Shown here: positions 25,998 through 32,927 of the stretch, in pieces
Layout of the letters: every line of letters begins with the position of its first letter
Position numbering within the stretch: the first letter of the stretch is position 1
DNA from: a virus
IMG/VR virus record: IMGVR_UViG_3300036791_000426
Location: 1 to 46,496 of that record
DNA: 46,496 nt
Strand: one strand, 5' to 3'
The notes under the pieces: generated by a model
Databases searched by the model: none
Told to the model about the DNA's origin: nothing
The model's input: only the letters and a program-made list of their open reading frames with translations
Position numbers and translations under genes: made by a program

Positions 25998-26164
25998 AGG
26001 TCGCGCCTCGCCAGCTGCGCCTGACCCAGCAGCCAAGCGAAAATGACGCCGATGGCCTCGGGATCGTCCGAGACGATCTCGATTCGCTTCATGCGGTCCA
26101 CCGCCAGGACGACGCGCGCCAACTCGACCGGGCGCGGACGATCCTCGAAAGGCACCCAATCCAT
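25994..26164 (-). CDS. 56-aa hypothetical protein
   Basis: MDWVPFEDRPRPVELARVVL, then MKRIEIVSDDPEAIGVIFAWLL. Stop and start each overlap a neighbour (ATGA). No family recognised. Confidence 0.5.
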   Translation of the reverse strand: MDWVPFEDRPRPVELARVVLAVDRMKRIEIVSDDPEAIGVIFAWLLGQAQLARRDL

Positions 26165-26631
26165 CAGCCACCGCCTCCTGCCTTGCGCGGACGCTGCCGC
26201 GCGCCGGGCGACTCGCCGGGCGCGTCCAGAACGTCGCGCTGCGGGTAGCCAAACGGGAAGCGCCAGCTGGGATCGGGATGGACCCAGAGGTGATATTTGT
26301 TCGACGTATCAACGAGGCGGCTCTCGGCAGGGTAAAGCTCCACCGCCTCGCGCTCCGGGCCGACCAGCTGGTTCTTGATGTCCTGGAAGACCCGCCAATC
26401 GCGCTTGATCGGATGACCGTCGCGGCGGCGAATGTTGATGTGCAGCCAGCCGCCATCCTCGGTCAGCGCGACCTGGAAAATATCGTTCAGCCAGTAGGTG
26501 GTCCGGGCGTTCTCCTCCTCCAGCGCCGCGATGATCTGGTCGCGGGTCGAGGTCGGGCTGGCCTCCAGGCAATCCCGGATCAGCGCCTCGCTGATCGGAT
26601 GGACGCTGAGCGATTGGGTCAGCGGCTTCAT
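26164..26631 (-). CDS. DUF7694-like conserved phage protein
   Basis: 155 aa. Residues ~55-135 carry a recognisable block: WLHINIRRRDGHPIKRDWRV, QDIKNQLVGPEREAVELYPA, SRLVDTSNKYHLWV and FPFGYPQRDV. This matches the DUF7694 family, common in phages and of unknown role. The C-terminal 20 residues are basic and glycine-rich. Confidence 0.7.
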   Translation of the reverse strand: MKPLTQSLSVHPISEALIRDCLEASPTSTRDQIIAALEEENARTTYWLNDIFQVALTEDGGWLHINIRRRDGHPIKRDWRVFQDIKNQLVGPEREAVELYPAESRLVDTSNKYHLWVHPDPSWRFPFGYPQRDVLDAPGESPGARQRPRKAGGGG

Positions 26632-26882
26632 GTGGCGTCGCCCTCCCAGGCGAGCGCCGCCTTGATCGCATCGGCTAAGGTCGGGCCGGTCGCGATCAGA
26701 TACCACTGGAGGACGACCATGCCGCGCGCCGGCCAGCCGGTGCTGACCGGCTTGGCCGTTATCGTCCAGCGCCCATCACGATAGGTGATCTGGAGCGCGC
26801 TGCATTTGACGCGCTGCAAGATGCGCTCAGCTGTCCGATTGGGGAGCGGGTCGGGCTTGGCGACGGCGGCCCTAGCGGGCAT
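26628..26882 (-). CDS. Hypothetical protein
   Basis: 84 aa. A basic N-terminus (RAAVAKPDPLPNRTAERILQR) is followed by ITYRDGRWTITAKP, then VLQWYLIATGPTLADAIKAA, a beta-helix layout. It overlaps the upstream stop by 11 nt. Function unknown. Confidence 0.55.
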   Translation of the reverse strand: MPARAAVAKPDPLPNRTAERILQRVKCSALQITYRDGRWTITAKPVSTGWPARGMVVLQWYLIATGPTLADAIKAALAWEGDAT

Positions 26883-27201
26883 CCCGGCGGCCCTTCTCGC
26901 GCTGGTAGTCAGCGACCGCCTGCCGCGTCACGCGCATCATGTCTTGCAGCCGACCGGCATCGAAGTCGGCCTCGTTCAGCCGCTGGATGGCGCTGGCGCG
27001 GATCGCCGCGTCCGGCCGGTCGTCCAGCTGCCAGACGCCGCAGCGGTTGCCGTTGCAGTCCCAGGCGTGGCCCTTCAGCTGGCCTTCCCGGTCCAGCTTG
27101 CGGGCGATGTCCTCCAGTATGCGGCCAAGCTCTACGGTCGCCAGCGCGGGCGATCCGCCGAAGGCGTCGTTGTCGCATTCGATGTCCAAATAGAAGCGCA
27201 T
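26872..27201 (-). CDS. Hypothetical protein
   Basis: 109 aa: MRFYLDIECDNDAFG, ELGRILEDIARKLDR, GHAWDCNGNRCGVWQL, then a helical basic C-terminus. Small phage proteins with FYLDIxCDNxAF and LxDxNGNxVG are common in early regions of actinobacterial and alphaproteobacterial phages; their role is not known. Confidence 0.65.
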   Translation of the reverse strand: MRFYLDIECDNDAFGGSPALATVELGRILEDIARKLDREGQLKGHAWDCNGNRCGVWQLDDRPDAAIRASAIQRLNEADFDAGRLQDMMRVTRQAVADYQREKGRRDAR

Positions 27202-27214
27202 CAGGTTATCTCCG

Positions 27215-27391
27215 TCAGAGGTTAAGGTCGCGCAGAGTCCGGGCGGCGACTTCGATCCATCGCTGCTGCGATAGGCGGTCGAGCCGGTCGAGGTGGATGC
27301 CCATGTTGCGGGTTATCGCGCGGGCGAGGTCGTAGGGCGTCGGGCTGGGGCGGTTGGGCTCAATCCGCCCGGTGCGGAGGTCCAGCTTCAT
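27215..27391 (-). CDS. 58-aa hypothetical protein
   Basis: MKLDLRTGRIEPNRPSPTPY, then DLARAITRNMGIHLDRLDRL. The start overlaps the upstream stop (ATGA). Helical and basic; function unknown. Confidence 0.5.
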   Translation of the reverse strand: MKLDLRTGRIEPNRPSPTPYDLARAITRNMGIHLDRLDRLSQQRWIEVAARTLRDLNL

Positions 27392-27843
27392 CAGTTCGCC
27401 TTCGTCCCTGGCAGGAAGCCAAACTCAGCCATGACGGCGCGCAGCCGGCGTCCGCCGCCGACCAGCGCCAGCCCATGCGAGTCGTCGTCCGCGACCAGGG
27501 CGCGCTGCTGTTCGGCGTCCAGCTGGTCGCCCAGCATCAGCCGGCTGGCCAGCCGGACGATGGCGTTCATCCGGGCCAGCCAGAGGTCTTCGGCTAGGCC
27601 CGGCGCTTCGTCCTGGCCGGTCCTGCGCTCGCGCTTGACGCGCGCCGCCGCCGGGTTGCGTCCGCCGAAGATCGCGGAGCAGGCGGCATCCACGACCATG
27701 TTGGAATCGCAGAAGCTGTCCGGGTCATCGCGGCCGGCGACGCAATCGGCCCATTGGGCTGGCGTCAGCTGACCTTGGAACATGGCGATGCAGCGATGCG
27801 CGGCGCGCACGCGGCGCTCTAGTTCGGAGGGGTGGGGTTGCAC
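27391..27843 (-). CDS. Hypothetical protein
   Basis: 150 aa from GTG 27843 with GAGGACC upstream. HRCIAMFQGQLTPAQWADCVAG, later VRLASRLMLGDQLDAEQQRA and AVMAEFGFLPG. Mostly helical with 4 Cys residues, not arranged as a clear zinc site. Function unknown. Confidence 0.6.
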   Translation of the reverse strand: MQPHPSELERRVRAAHRCIAMFQGQLTPAQWADCVAGRDDPDSFCDSNMVVDAACSAIFGGRNPAAARVKRERRTGQDEAPGLAEDLWLARMNAIVRLASRLMLGDQLDAEQQRALVADDDSHGLALVGGGRRLRAVMAEFGFLPGTKAN

Positions 27844-27850
27844 TCGGTCC

Positions 27851-28057
27851 TCAAGGGATGGGGGTTAGCGACCACGCGCCGTTGGGCGCGCGATATGTCT
27901 GATTGTGGGCGCAGGCGATCAGCGCCGCGCCGATGGTGTCCAGCGCCAGCGGCTGGCTATGCAGCCAATCGCTGACGACGACGACGCGCCCGCCTTCGAC
28001 ATCGCCAGGGATATCGAGGCAGGCGCGCATCGGGACGCCGGTCGGATCGACGCTCAT
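27851..28057 (-). CDS. Hypothetical protein
   Basis: 68 aa: MRACLDIPGDVEGGRVVVVS, WLHSQPLALDTIGAALIACA. Start overlaps the upstream stop by ATGA. Function unknown. Confidence 0.5.
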   Translation of the reverse strand: MSVDPTGVPMRACLDIPGDVEGGRVVVVSDWLHSQPLALDTIGAALIACAHNQTYRAPNGAWSLTPIP

Positions 28058-28419
28058 GCGTCCTCTCCCGGATAGAAGCACAGGTCGAAGCCGTAGTACG
28101 GCTCAGCCAGCTTGCCGCACTGGCTGACAATCGCCATCGACGCCGGGATCGCCCAATCGTAGGGGCCGGCTTCCCAGGCGACGCACCAGCAGCGGTCATC
28201 CGAGAAGTGGCGCGGCTCGCCGGGCTTGCGGATCATCACCTCCCGGCTGGCCTCCTGTCCCTCGGCCTTGGCGGCGTCCCACAGCACTTTGTAGGTCGCC
28301 CGCGCCATCGTCCTGGCCGTCTTGGCCGGCAGCGCGTTGATCGCCTTCGCGATCTGGTCGCAGAGCGCGCCGCGTTGGGCGCGCAGCGCGCGTTCGGATT
28401 CTTCCCAGACGCCGGTCAT
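28054..28419 (-). CDS. Hypothetical protein
   Basis: 121 aa. Helical N-terminus (ALRAQRGALCDQIAKAINAL), then REVMIRKPGEPRHFSDDRCW, VAWEAGPYDWAIPAS and YYGFDLCFYPGED. The middle pattern EPRHFSDDRCWCVAWEAGPYDW occurs in conserved phage early proteins of unknown role. Coupled on both sides. Confidence 0.6.
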   Translation of the reverse strand: MTGVWEESERALRAQRGALCDQIAKAINALPAKTARTMARATYKVLWDAAKAEGQEASREVMIRKPGEPRHFSDDRCWCVAWEAGPYDWAIPASMAIVSQCGKLAEPYYGFDLCFYPGEDA

Positions 28420-28619
28420 CGGTCGATCTCCAGCAGTGGCCGACCGTAGGCGTGCAGCGCGAGGTTCCAGGCGTAGACGCCCAGCTGCTGCAAGGTCAGC
28501 CCCTCGGTCTGCGCCAGATCGCGGATCGCCTGGGCGGCGGTCGGCGTCATGCGCGTGTTGATCTGCGCCGACAGGTCTTCGCGGACGGCTGTCGGCTGCG
28601 GCTTGGCTGGCGCGCTCAT
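28416..28619 (-). CDS. Small RHH-like protein
   Basis: 67 aa. LSAQINTRMTPTAAQAIRDLAQ, then LTLQQLGVYAWNLAL fits a strand-helix-helix (ribbon-helix-helix-like) layout, so a small DNA-binding regulator is possible. Not a clear Arc/CopG match. Confidence 0.5.
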   Translation of the reverse strand: MSAPAKPQPTAVREDLSAQINTRMTPTAAQAIRDLAQTEGLTLQQLGVYAWNLALHAYGRPLLEIDR

Positions 28620-29104
28620 GCGCGTTCCTCCTCTGTGGCCCAGAACCCAGGACGATCCTGGGCCTTCTCCCAACGCCGCACGAAGTCGGACAGCCAGAGT
28701 CGCTGCCAGGGCGTCAGGTCGGCCCGCAGCAGCATCTCGTCGGCCGACGCCGGCTCCAGGCCCTGCGTTTCGCACCATGCGGTCAGTTCGCCGGTCAGGC
28801 TGATCTGGTCGGCATGGCGGTCGATGAAGCGCAGAACCGCCAGCCAATCGTCGCTGTCGAAGGGCGGGAAGCCGTCATCTGTCCGGCTCCCCTCCTTGTC
28901 GCAGCTGACGACGGTGAACCGTTTGATGTCGCCCTCGAACTCGCGCTGCGCCGGGTCGGCGTAGTCGATGAACAGCAGCAGGCCGCGCCTGCGATCCGCG
29001 AAGGATGGGCAGGCGTCGTTCTGCCAGGACAGGTCATCGAAGCCGTGCGGGATCGAGGGCATGTCGGTCGGCGGGTAGTCGGGGAAGGACGTTCTCCAGG
29101 TCAT
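28616..29104 (-). CDS. Hypothetical protein
   Basis: 162 aa. MTWRTSFPDYPPTDMPSIPH, GFDDLSWQNDACPSF, LLLFIDYADPAQREFEG, FTVVSCDK, DDWLAVLRFIDR and a helical C-terminus. This layout is found in conserved phage proteins of unknown role. It follows the immunity gene with an ATGA overlap. Confidence 0.6.
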   Translation of the reverse strand: MTWRTSFPDYPPTDMPSIPHGFDDLSWQNDACPSFADRRRGLLLFIDYADPAQREFEGDIKRFTVVSCDKEGSRTDDGFPPFDSDDWLAVLRFIDRHADQISLTGELTAWCETQGLEPASADEMLLRADLTPWQRLWLSDFVRRWEKAQDRPGFWATEEERA

Positions 29105-29301
29105 TGGCCGGCGTCCCGATAGATGACGACCGGCGCGGCCGGCGTCGTCAGCGACCAGACCAGCGCGCCGACCCAGCCGACCAGAGTCCAGCCCAGGAAC
29201 AGGTCGAGGATGAAGATCGGCAGGGCCTGCTTGTGCTGGCGCAAGACTGCGATGACGGTCGGGACGAAGTAGAGGGCCAGCAGGATAACGAGAAATGTCA
29301 T
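29101..29301 (-). CDS. Superinfection immunity family membrane protein
   Basis: 66 aa. YFVPTVIAVLRQHKQ, then FILDLFLGWTLVGWVGALVW match the Imm_superinfect family (T4 Imm-type), with two membrane helices (about 2-20 and 28-50). T4 Imm blocks DNA entry of related phages. Here it is first in the minus-strand operon (AAGGAATCCC before the ATG), so it could be expressed by the prophage or early in infection. Confidence 0.8.
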   Translation of the reverse strand: MTFLVILLALYFVPTVIAVLRQHKQALPIFILDLFLGWTLVGWVGALVWSLTTPAAPVVIYRDAGQ

Positions 29302-29450
29302 GGGATTCCTTTGCAGTTGCGGCGGATGCCGCCGGCTGCTTGTGTAGCGATCCCGCTAGCGTCTTCGATAGCACCCGGCGTCGCAACGGGCCAGCAGCCT
29401 GAGCGGCACGCTGACGCAGGCAAGCGACCAGGCCGGACCCCAAACGGACG

Positions 29451-29465
29451 CCAATTTGCGGGTAC
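29451..29465 (+). repeat. Direct repeat CCAATTTGCGGGTAC, copy 1
   Basis: A 15-bp exact repeat of 29672-29686, 221 bp apart, both upstream of the integrase gene. Tyrosine integrases bind arm-type repeats around attP, so this pair is a candidate for arm sites; one copy could also be the core. Confidence 0.55.
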
Positions 29466-29534
29466 GCTTGCTCACGCCGACCGCAAAAATCACGCTAACT
29501 CACTGTGTGTGTTGGATAATCTCAGGGTCGAACA

Positions 29535-29551
29535 TTGTTCGCCGCGAACAA
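29535..29551. repeat. Inverted repeat TTGTTCGC-C-GCGAACAA
   Basis: Perfect 8-bp arms about one central base. The GTTC-N5-GAAC core is not the alphaproteobacterial LexA box (direct GTTC repeats), so a dimeric phage repressor site is more likely. Confidence 0.55.
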
Positions 29552-29561
29552 AGTTTATTGC

Positions 29562-29597
29562 GACATGCGAGGACAAGCTCAGACAGGTCATGACAAC
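29562..29597 (+). repeat. Two 16-bp repeats at 20-bp spacing
   Basis: GACATGCGAGGACAAG at 29562-29577 and GACAGGTCATGACAAC at 29582-29597. They share a GACAnG...GACAA pattern with the copies at 29636-29671 and 36424-36479. One site per two helical turns suggests cooperative binding on one DNA face. Confidence 0.6.
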
Positions 29598-29635
29598 TTA
29601 GCCAGTAAATCCAGCCACTTACCCTCGACCCGACC

Positions 29636-29671
29636 GGCATGCTGTGACAAACCCAGACACCCCGCGACAAT
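29636..29671 (+). repeat. Two further 16-bp repeats at 20-bp spacing
   Basis: GGCATGCTGTGACAAA at 29636-29651 and GACACCCCGCGACAAT at 29656-29671. The subsequences CATGCTGTGACA and CACCCCGCGAC recur in the same order at 36466-36493, so part of the control region appears duplicated. Confidence 0.6.
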
Positions 29672-29686
29672 CCAATTTGCGGGTAC
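29672..29686 (+). repeat. Direct repeat CCAATTTGCGGGTAC, copy 2
   Basis: Second copy, 52 bp before the integrase ATG, directly abutting the last 16-bp repeat. See copy 1. Confidence 0.55.
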
Positions 29687-29737
29687 AGTTGCGGGCGCAA
29701 TTCCGCGCCGGCAGGGTTCAGAACCGATCAGGACGAC

Positions 29738-31027
29738 ATGGCCAAGCACGTTAAAGACAAGCTCAACCCCAAGACCCTCCAGCGCGATATCAACCGGCTG
29801 CGGGCGCTCAACGAAAGCCAGACCTTTGGCGATGGCGGCGGCCTCTATCTGGTCGTGACGCCAGCCGGCAACGCGCGCTTCCAGCATCGCTTCCGCTGGA
29901 TGGGCCGCGCCGCCGAACGCTGGTTGCCGGGCGAGTTTCCCGACACGATTGGGCTGGCCGAAGCCCGCGCCATGCGCGACGCCGACAAGCGGCTGCTGCG
30001 GGACAACGTGAACCCGATCCAGGCGGCGAAGCTGCGGATCACCGCCGCCAACGGCGTCCCGACCTTTGCCGACTACGCCAAGGCGCATGTCGCCTTCCTG
30101 GCCCCGCCGCGCCCCAGCTGCCGCGCGGTCTGGCTGCGCCAGATGACCGGCGACGACACCGATGGGCTGACGGTCGGCAAGCTGGCCGGGATGCCCATCG
30201 ACAGCATCGGGCTGGACGACGTTAAGGCGATCATCGCGCCGCTCTGGTTCAGCAACCCGGCGACCGCCAAGACGCTGGCCGGTCGCATCCGCCGGATCAT
30301 CGACCATCGGATGGTCAACGCCGGCCAGGACGACCGCGCCAACCCTGCCAACTTCAAGCGGCTGGAGCGGGCCATCGGCCGCAAGTTCGAGTCGCGCGCC
30401 AAGCCGCGCGCCGCGCTGCCGTGGGAGCAAATCCCGGCGTTCCTGGCCAAGCTGGCGGATCGCCCGCAAATGTCGGCCCGCGCGCTGGAGATGGTCATCG
30501 CGACCGGATGCCGGGCGCAGGAGATCACCCACGCGCGCTGGAGCGAGGTCGATTGGAAGGCCCGGACGCTGACCATCCCGCCGACCCGGATGAAGACGCA
30601 GCACGACGAGGACGGCGAGGCGCATGTCGTCCCGCTCAGCCTGCACATGGTCATGATCCTGCGCCGGGCGGTGCCGCCGGTCGGCTATCGGCCCGACGAC
30701 CTGATCTTCCCCAATGGTCGCCGCAACCCCTACGACCCGAAGGAACTGCTGGATCACGTCAAGGCGCTGGCCGGCGACAAGCCGACGACGCACGGCTTCA
30801 GGTCGGCGCTTTGCGATTGGGGAACGGACGGGACGCATCGCGCGCGGCCGGAGTTTGATCGCGATCTGATGAACGTCTGCATCGCCCATGAGATTGGCGA
30901 CGAGGTGAGCCAAGTCTACCTGCGGACCCGCTGGCTGGGCCGCCGCCGGATCGTCATGCGGGAGTGGTCGCGGTTCTGCCTGACGCCGCCCAGCGCGGTC
31001 GTCCTGGCCTTCCGCAAGGCCGCCTGA
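29738..31027 (+). CDS. int: Tyrosine integrase (P4-like)
   Basis: 429 aa. The N-terminal DUF4102-like arm-binding domain (residues ~25-100: FGDGGGLYLVVTPAG, WLPGEFPDTIGLAEARAMR) precedes a core-binding domain and the catalytic domain. Catalytic residues visible: R259 (ATGCRAQE), K286, H352 and R355 (HGFR), H384 (AHEIG), Y394 (QVYLR). It integrates phage DNA into the host chromosome. The gene runs opposite to both flanking minus-strand operons and ends at a strong hairpin. Its presence makes the phage temperate. Confidence 0.92.
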   Translation: MAKHVKDKLNPKTLQRDINRLRALNESQTFGDGGGLYLVVTPAGNARFQHRFRWMGRAAERWLPGEFPDTIGLAEARAMRDADKRLLRDNVNPIQAAKLRITAANGVPTFADYAKAHVAFLAPPRPSCRAVWLRQMTGDDTDGLTVGKLAGMPIDSIGLDDVKAIIAPLWFSNPATAKTLAGRIRRIIDHRMVNAGQDDRANPANFKRLERAIGRKFESRAKPRAALPWEQIPAFLAKLADRPQMSARALEMVIATGCRAQEITHARWSEVDWKARTLTIPPTRMKTQHDEDGEAHVVPLSLHMVMILRRAVPPVGYRPDDLIFPNGRRNPYDPKELLDHVKALAGDKPTTHGFRSALCDWGTDGTHRARPEFDRDLMNVCIAHEIGDEVSQVYLRTRWLGRRRIVMREWSRFCLTPPSAVVLAFRKAA

Positions 31028-31045
31028 CAGCTGATCGATCAGCTG
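31028..31045. repeat. 18-bp perfect palindrome after the integrase stop
   Basis: CAGCTGATCGATCAGCTG directly follows the integrase TGA. It contains two CAGCTG and two GATC sites. It could be a protein-binding site (excisionase or host factor) or part of an att site; function unknown. Confidence 0.6.
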
Positions 31046-31052
31046 ACCATCG

Positions 31053-31086
31053 GGGCCGCTGGCGCAAGTCAGCGGCCCTTCTTCTT
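31053..31086 (+). terminator. Rho-independent terminator of the integrase gene
   Basis: GGGCCGCTG (31053-31061) pairs with CAGCGGCCC (31070-31078) over an 8-nt loop, followed by TTCTTCTT. It overlaps the last codons of the convergent excisionase-like gene. Confidence 0.8.
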
Positions 31087-31272
31087 GCCGGCCGCCTCGT
31101 CCAGCGCGGCCTGGAGGTCTTCGGCCCGGATCAGCGTGCGGCCCACCCAATGGTAGGCCCGCAGCTTCCCCTCTTTGATGCGCCGATAGAGCGTGCGCTC
31201 CGACATGCCTAGCAAGTCGGCGGACTCGGCCACCGTGTAAGTCAGTCGGTCGGCCCTCGTCGCCTGGGTCAT
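31069..31272 (-). CDS. Excisionase-like HTH protein (MerR/HTH_17 type)
   Basis: 67 aa from ATG 31272, with GGAG 8 nt upstream. YTVAESADLLGMSERTLYRRIKEG is a winged HTH_17 motif, then VGRTLIRAEDLQAALDEA, with a Lys-rich tail GKKKGR. Such proteins bend DNA at att sites as excisionases or act as regulators. It is the last gene of the minus-strand operon and converges on the integrase, which supports an excisionase role. Confidence 0.75.
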   Translation of the reverse strand: MTQATRADRLTYTVAESADLLGMSERTLYRRIKEGKLRAYHWVGRTLIRAEDLQAALDEAAGKKKGR

Positions 31273-31583
31273 CGTTTCAACTCCGTAACCCATCCTGACC
31301 CTCCACAGATAAACCAGCGCCTGCCGTCCTTGCCCAGCACCACACGATCAGCCGGGGCGGGCTTCAGTGCGCGATCATGCGCGGCGGCTCCCACAGGCCC
31401 GCGATCCAGGCTTCGGCGTCCTCGTTCTCGGGCTGGCCCAGCGCCTGCCAAAGAAAGTCGGCCGCCCGCTGACCCTGACGGTTCAGCACCTCCAGCGCGG
31501 CCAGGATCAGCCGCTCGTCGTCCTCGTCCATTTGCCCCTCCATCGAACAAATCGCTCTGCGCTGGCGCGCCCTGGCGCTTCAT
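31269..31583 (-). CDS. Overlapping ORF, uncertain (Gly/Arg-rich middle)
   Basis: 104 codons open, with ATGA overlaps at both ends (upstream stop at 31580, excisionase start at 31272), as in the rest of the operon. The first ~15 residues (KRQGAPAQSDLFDG) and the last ~25 (DRVVLGKDGRRWFICGGSGW) look like protein; the middle looks like a shadow of the gene at 31364-31531. Either the whole ORF is real, or a shorter gene (for example from GTG 31394, 41 aa) covers the C-terminal part. Confidence 0.35.
   Translation of the reverse strand: MKRQGAPAQSDLFDGGANGRGRRAADPGRAGGAEPSGSAGGRLSLAGAGPARERGRRSLDRGPVGAAAHDRALKPAPADRVVLGKDGRRWFICGGSGWVTELKR
31364..31531 (-). CDS. 55-aa hypothetical protein
   Basis: MDEDDERLILAALEVLNRQG, then AADFLWQALGQPENEDAEAW. 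GGAGGGG lies 5 nt before the ATG and codons are strongly G/C-ending, so it is likely real although it sits inside another open frame. Acidic, helical; function unknown. Confidence 0.55.
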   Translation of the reverse strand: MDEDDERLILAALEVLNRQGQRAADFLWQALGQPENEDAEAWIAGLWEPPRMIAH

Positions 31584-31801
31584 GTCGCCCGCGCCTTGCC
31601 CAGCGCGGCCCAGCCCGCTTCGGTCAACCGGACGCCGCGCCAATCCTCGCGGCCCTGCGGGATCGCCGCGTCGTTGATTTCGGCTAGGCCAAGCTCCAGC
31701 AGCCGGTCCAGCGTCCGGCCCTTGCACTCGCCCAGCTGCGCCCAATCCGCCTTGGACAGCCAATCCAGCATGAAGCGTTCGGTCGGGGTCAGGTCAGCCA
31801 C
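31580..31801 (-). CDS. Small winged-helix-like protein, paralog of 43728-43937
   Basis: 73 aa from GTG 31801 with GGAG 7 nt upstream. LTPTERFMLDWLSKADWAQLG, TLDRLLELGLAEI, VRLTEAGWAAL. The protein at 43728 has the same frame (LTRMERVLLEWL, FDGLIALGLIQ, VQLTAAGWAEI), suggesting duplication. The shape fits a small winged-helix domain; function unknown. Confidence 0.6.
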   Translation of the reverse strand: MADLTPTERFMLDWLSKADWAQLGECKGRTLDRLLELGLAEINDAAIPQGREDWRGVRLTEAGWAALGKARAT

Positions 31802-32171
31802 CGGCCTGCTCCCTGCGCAGCTGCTGGACGCGCTTGCCGGCCGCCATGACCCCGGCGTGCGCCCCATCGCTGGCGACCAGCTGCTTGCGGGCATGGCGCG
31901 GCAGCGACGCATAGAACGCGCCGCAGTCGAAGCGCCGGCAGATGACCGGCGCGCGGTCGTGGATCGTGCAGCCCTCCGGCCCGACATAGATGCAGCTGCC
32001 GTCCGGGTTGCGCTGGATCGCCAGGACGGTCTGGCCGGTCAGCGGGTTCGTCACCTGTTCGGTCAGGTAGAGCGCCGGGACATCGCCCTTCTCGGGATGC
32101 AGCGCGATCAGTTCGTGATGGCGACAGCAGGCTGTGCAGCCGTTGCAAGGGACGTTGGCGCGGCCGGTCAT
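31794..32171 (-). CDS. YkgJ-family cysteine cluster protein
   Basis: 125 aa. CNGCTACC near the N-terminus (Cys 9, 12, 15, 16) and CIYVGPEGCTIHDRAPVICR, then FDC, form the CxxCxxC...C...CxIHDxRPxxCRxF pattern of the YkgJ family (zinc or iron-sulfur binding). These occur in bacteria and phages; the function is not known. Overlaps both neighbours. Confidence 0.8.
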   Translation of the reverse strand: MTGRANVPCNGCTACCRHHELIALHPEKGDVPALYLTEQVTNPLTGQTVLAIQRNPDGSCIYVGPEGCTIHDRAPVICRRFDCGAFYASLPRHARKQLVASDGAHAGVMAAGKRVQQLRREQAGG

Positions 32172-32347
32172 GTCGTCACCGCTAGCAGGGTTTGCAGGGT
32201 CGCCACGATGGCGCTCATCGCCGCGATCTCGCGGTCGGCTTCGTCCCGGCTCATGCGCCCGCCCTCGACCCGGCGCGGATAGACCCGCTGGCGCAGGGCT
32301 AGCTCGCGTCTGGCGGCCTTCAGTTGGTCGGCAATGGTGACGGTCAT
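32168..32347 (-). CDS. 59-aa coiled-coil hypothetical protein
   Basis: MTVTIADQLKAARRELALRQ, VEGGRMSRDEADREIAAMSA, IVATLQTLL. Two helices with a short turn; the middle MSRDEADREIAAM resembles small phage helical-hairpin proteins. Coupled by ATGA. Confidence 0.55.
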   Translation of the reverse strand: MTVTIADQLKAARRELALRQRVYPRRVEGGRMSRDEADREIAAMSAIVATLQTLLAVTT

Positions 32348-32667
32348 GTCAGTCGCCCGGTCTTCTCGCGCGCCCGCCTGGTCGGCTTCCTCGGCGCTTT
32401 CTCGCGGGCCTTGCGCGTCTTGGCGGACGGCTCGCGGCGCGGCTTCGGGGTCGTGTCCTCGACCGCCATCAGCATCCCGCGCCCGGCGTCCGCCAGCCGG
32501 TAGCGTTCGCGGAAATGGCTGAAGCCATGCTCGCGGACATGCGCCACCGTCTCGTTGGGGAAGTTGCGGCCAGACCGCGACGCGCAGACCCAGGCGAGTC
32601 CGCTGTCGTCCTGCTGGATCATGCCGCCGGTCAGCAGATGCGCGATCAGATGCCGATGGCCCATCAT
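32344..32667 (-). CDS. Hypothetical protein with Lys/Arg-rich tail
   Basis: 107 aa. HLIAHLLTGGMIQQDDSGLAW, GFSHFRERYRLADAGRGMLM, then ~40 residues very rich in Lys, Arg and Pro (KTRKAREKAPRKPTRRAREK), likely disordered and nucleic-acid-binding. ATG 32667 overlaps the previous stop (ATGATG). Confidence 0.55.
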   Translation of the reverse strand: MMGHRHLIAHLLTGGMIQQDDSGLAWVCASRSGRNFPNETVAHVREHGFSHFRERYRLADAGRGMLMAVEDTTPKPRREPSAKTRKAREKAPRKPTRRAREKTGRLT

Positions 32668-32927
32668 GGCGGCGCGTCGTCGAAGGTGATGTTGTAGGCG
32701 GTCAGCGGTCGGTTGGGCCGCATGTCCGACCGCAGCGGCCGGACCTTGGACTGCTGCTTCCAGGTCGCGAACGCCTCGTCCAGATCGCGGAAGCGCATCG
32801 CCTTGGCGATGTCGCTGGTGAAGCTGATCGCGCCGAAGCCGTCGTTGCCGTCCGGGTCGAACGACTCCAGCCATTCGCCCTCGACCGCGCGGCCTATCGC
32901 GTCGCCCCAATTGCGGATCAGGATCAT
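32664..32927 (-). CDS. Hypothetical protein
   Basis: 87 aa: MILIRNWGDAIGRAVEGEWL, FGAISFTSDIAKAMRFRDLD, EAFATWKQQSKVRPLRSDMR, PLTAYNITFDD. The order ISFTSDxxKAxRFxDxxEAxxxW is seen in small conserved phage proteins; role unknown. Confidence 0.6.
   Translation of the reverse strand: MILIRNWGDAIGRAVEGEWLESFDPDGNDGFGAISFTSDIAKAMRFRDLDEAFATWKQQSKVRPLRSDMRPNRPLTAYNITFDDAPP

Larger units (their letters stand above)
29302..29737. promoter_or_regulatory. Divergent control region between immunity operon and integrase
   Basis: 436 bp without a convincing gene, more A/T-rich from 29450 on. It holds a hairpin-forming GCGGC/GCCGC near 29316-29330 in the minus leader, two copies of CCAATTTGCGGGTAC, a perfect 8-bp-arm inverted repeat at 29535-29551, a possible -10 GATAAT at 29515-29520 and four 16-bp repeats spaced by 20 bp. 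It probably carries the promoters for both flanking units and the attachment site. Confidence 0.65.
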
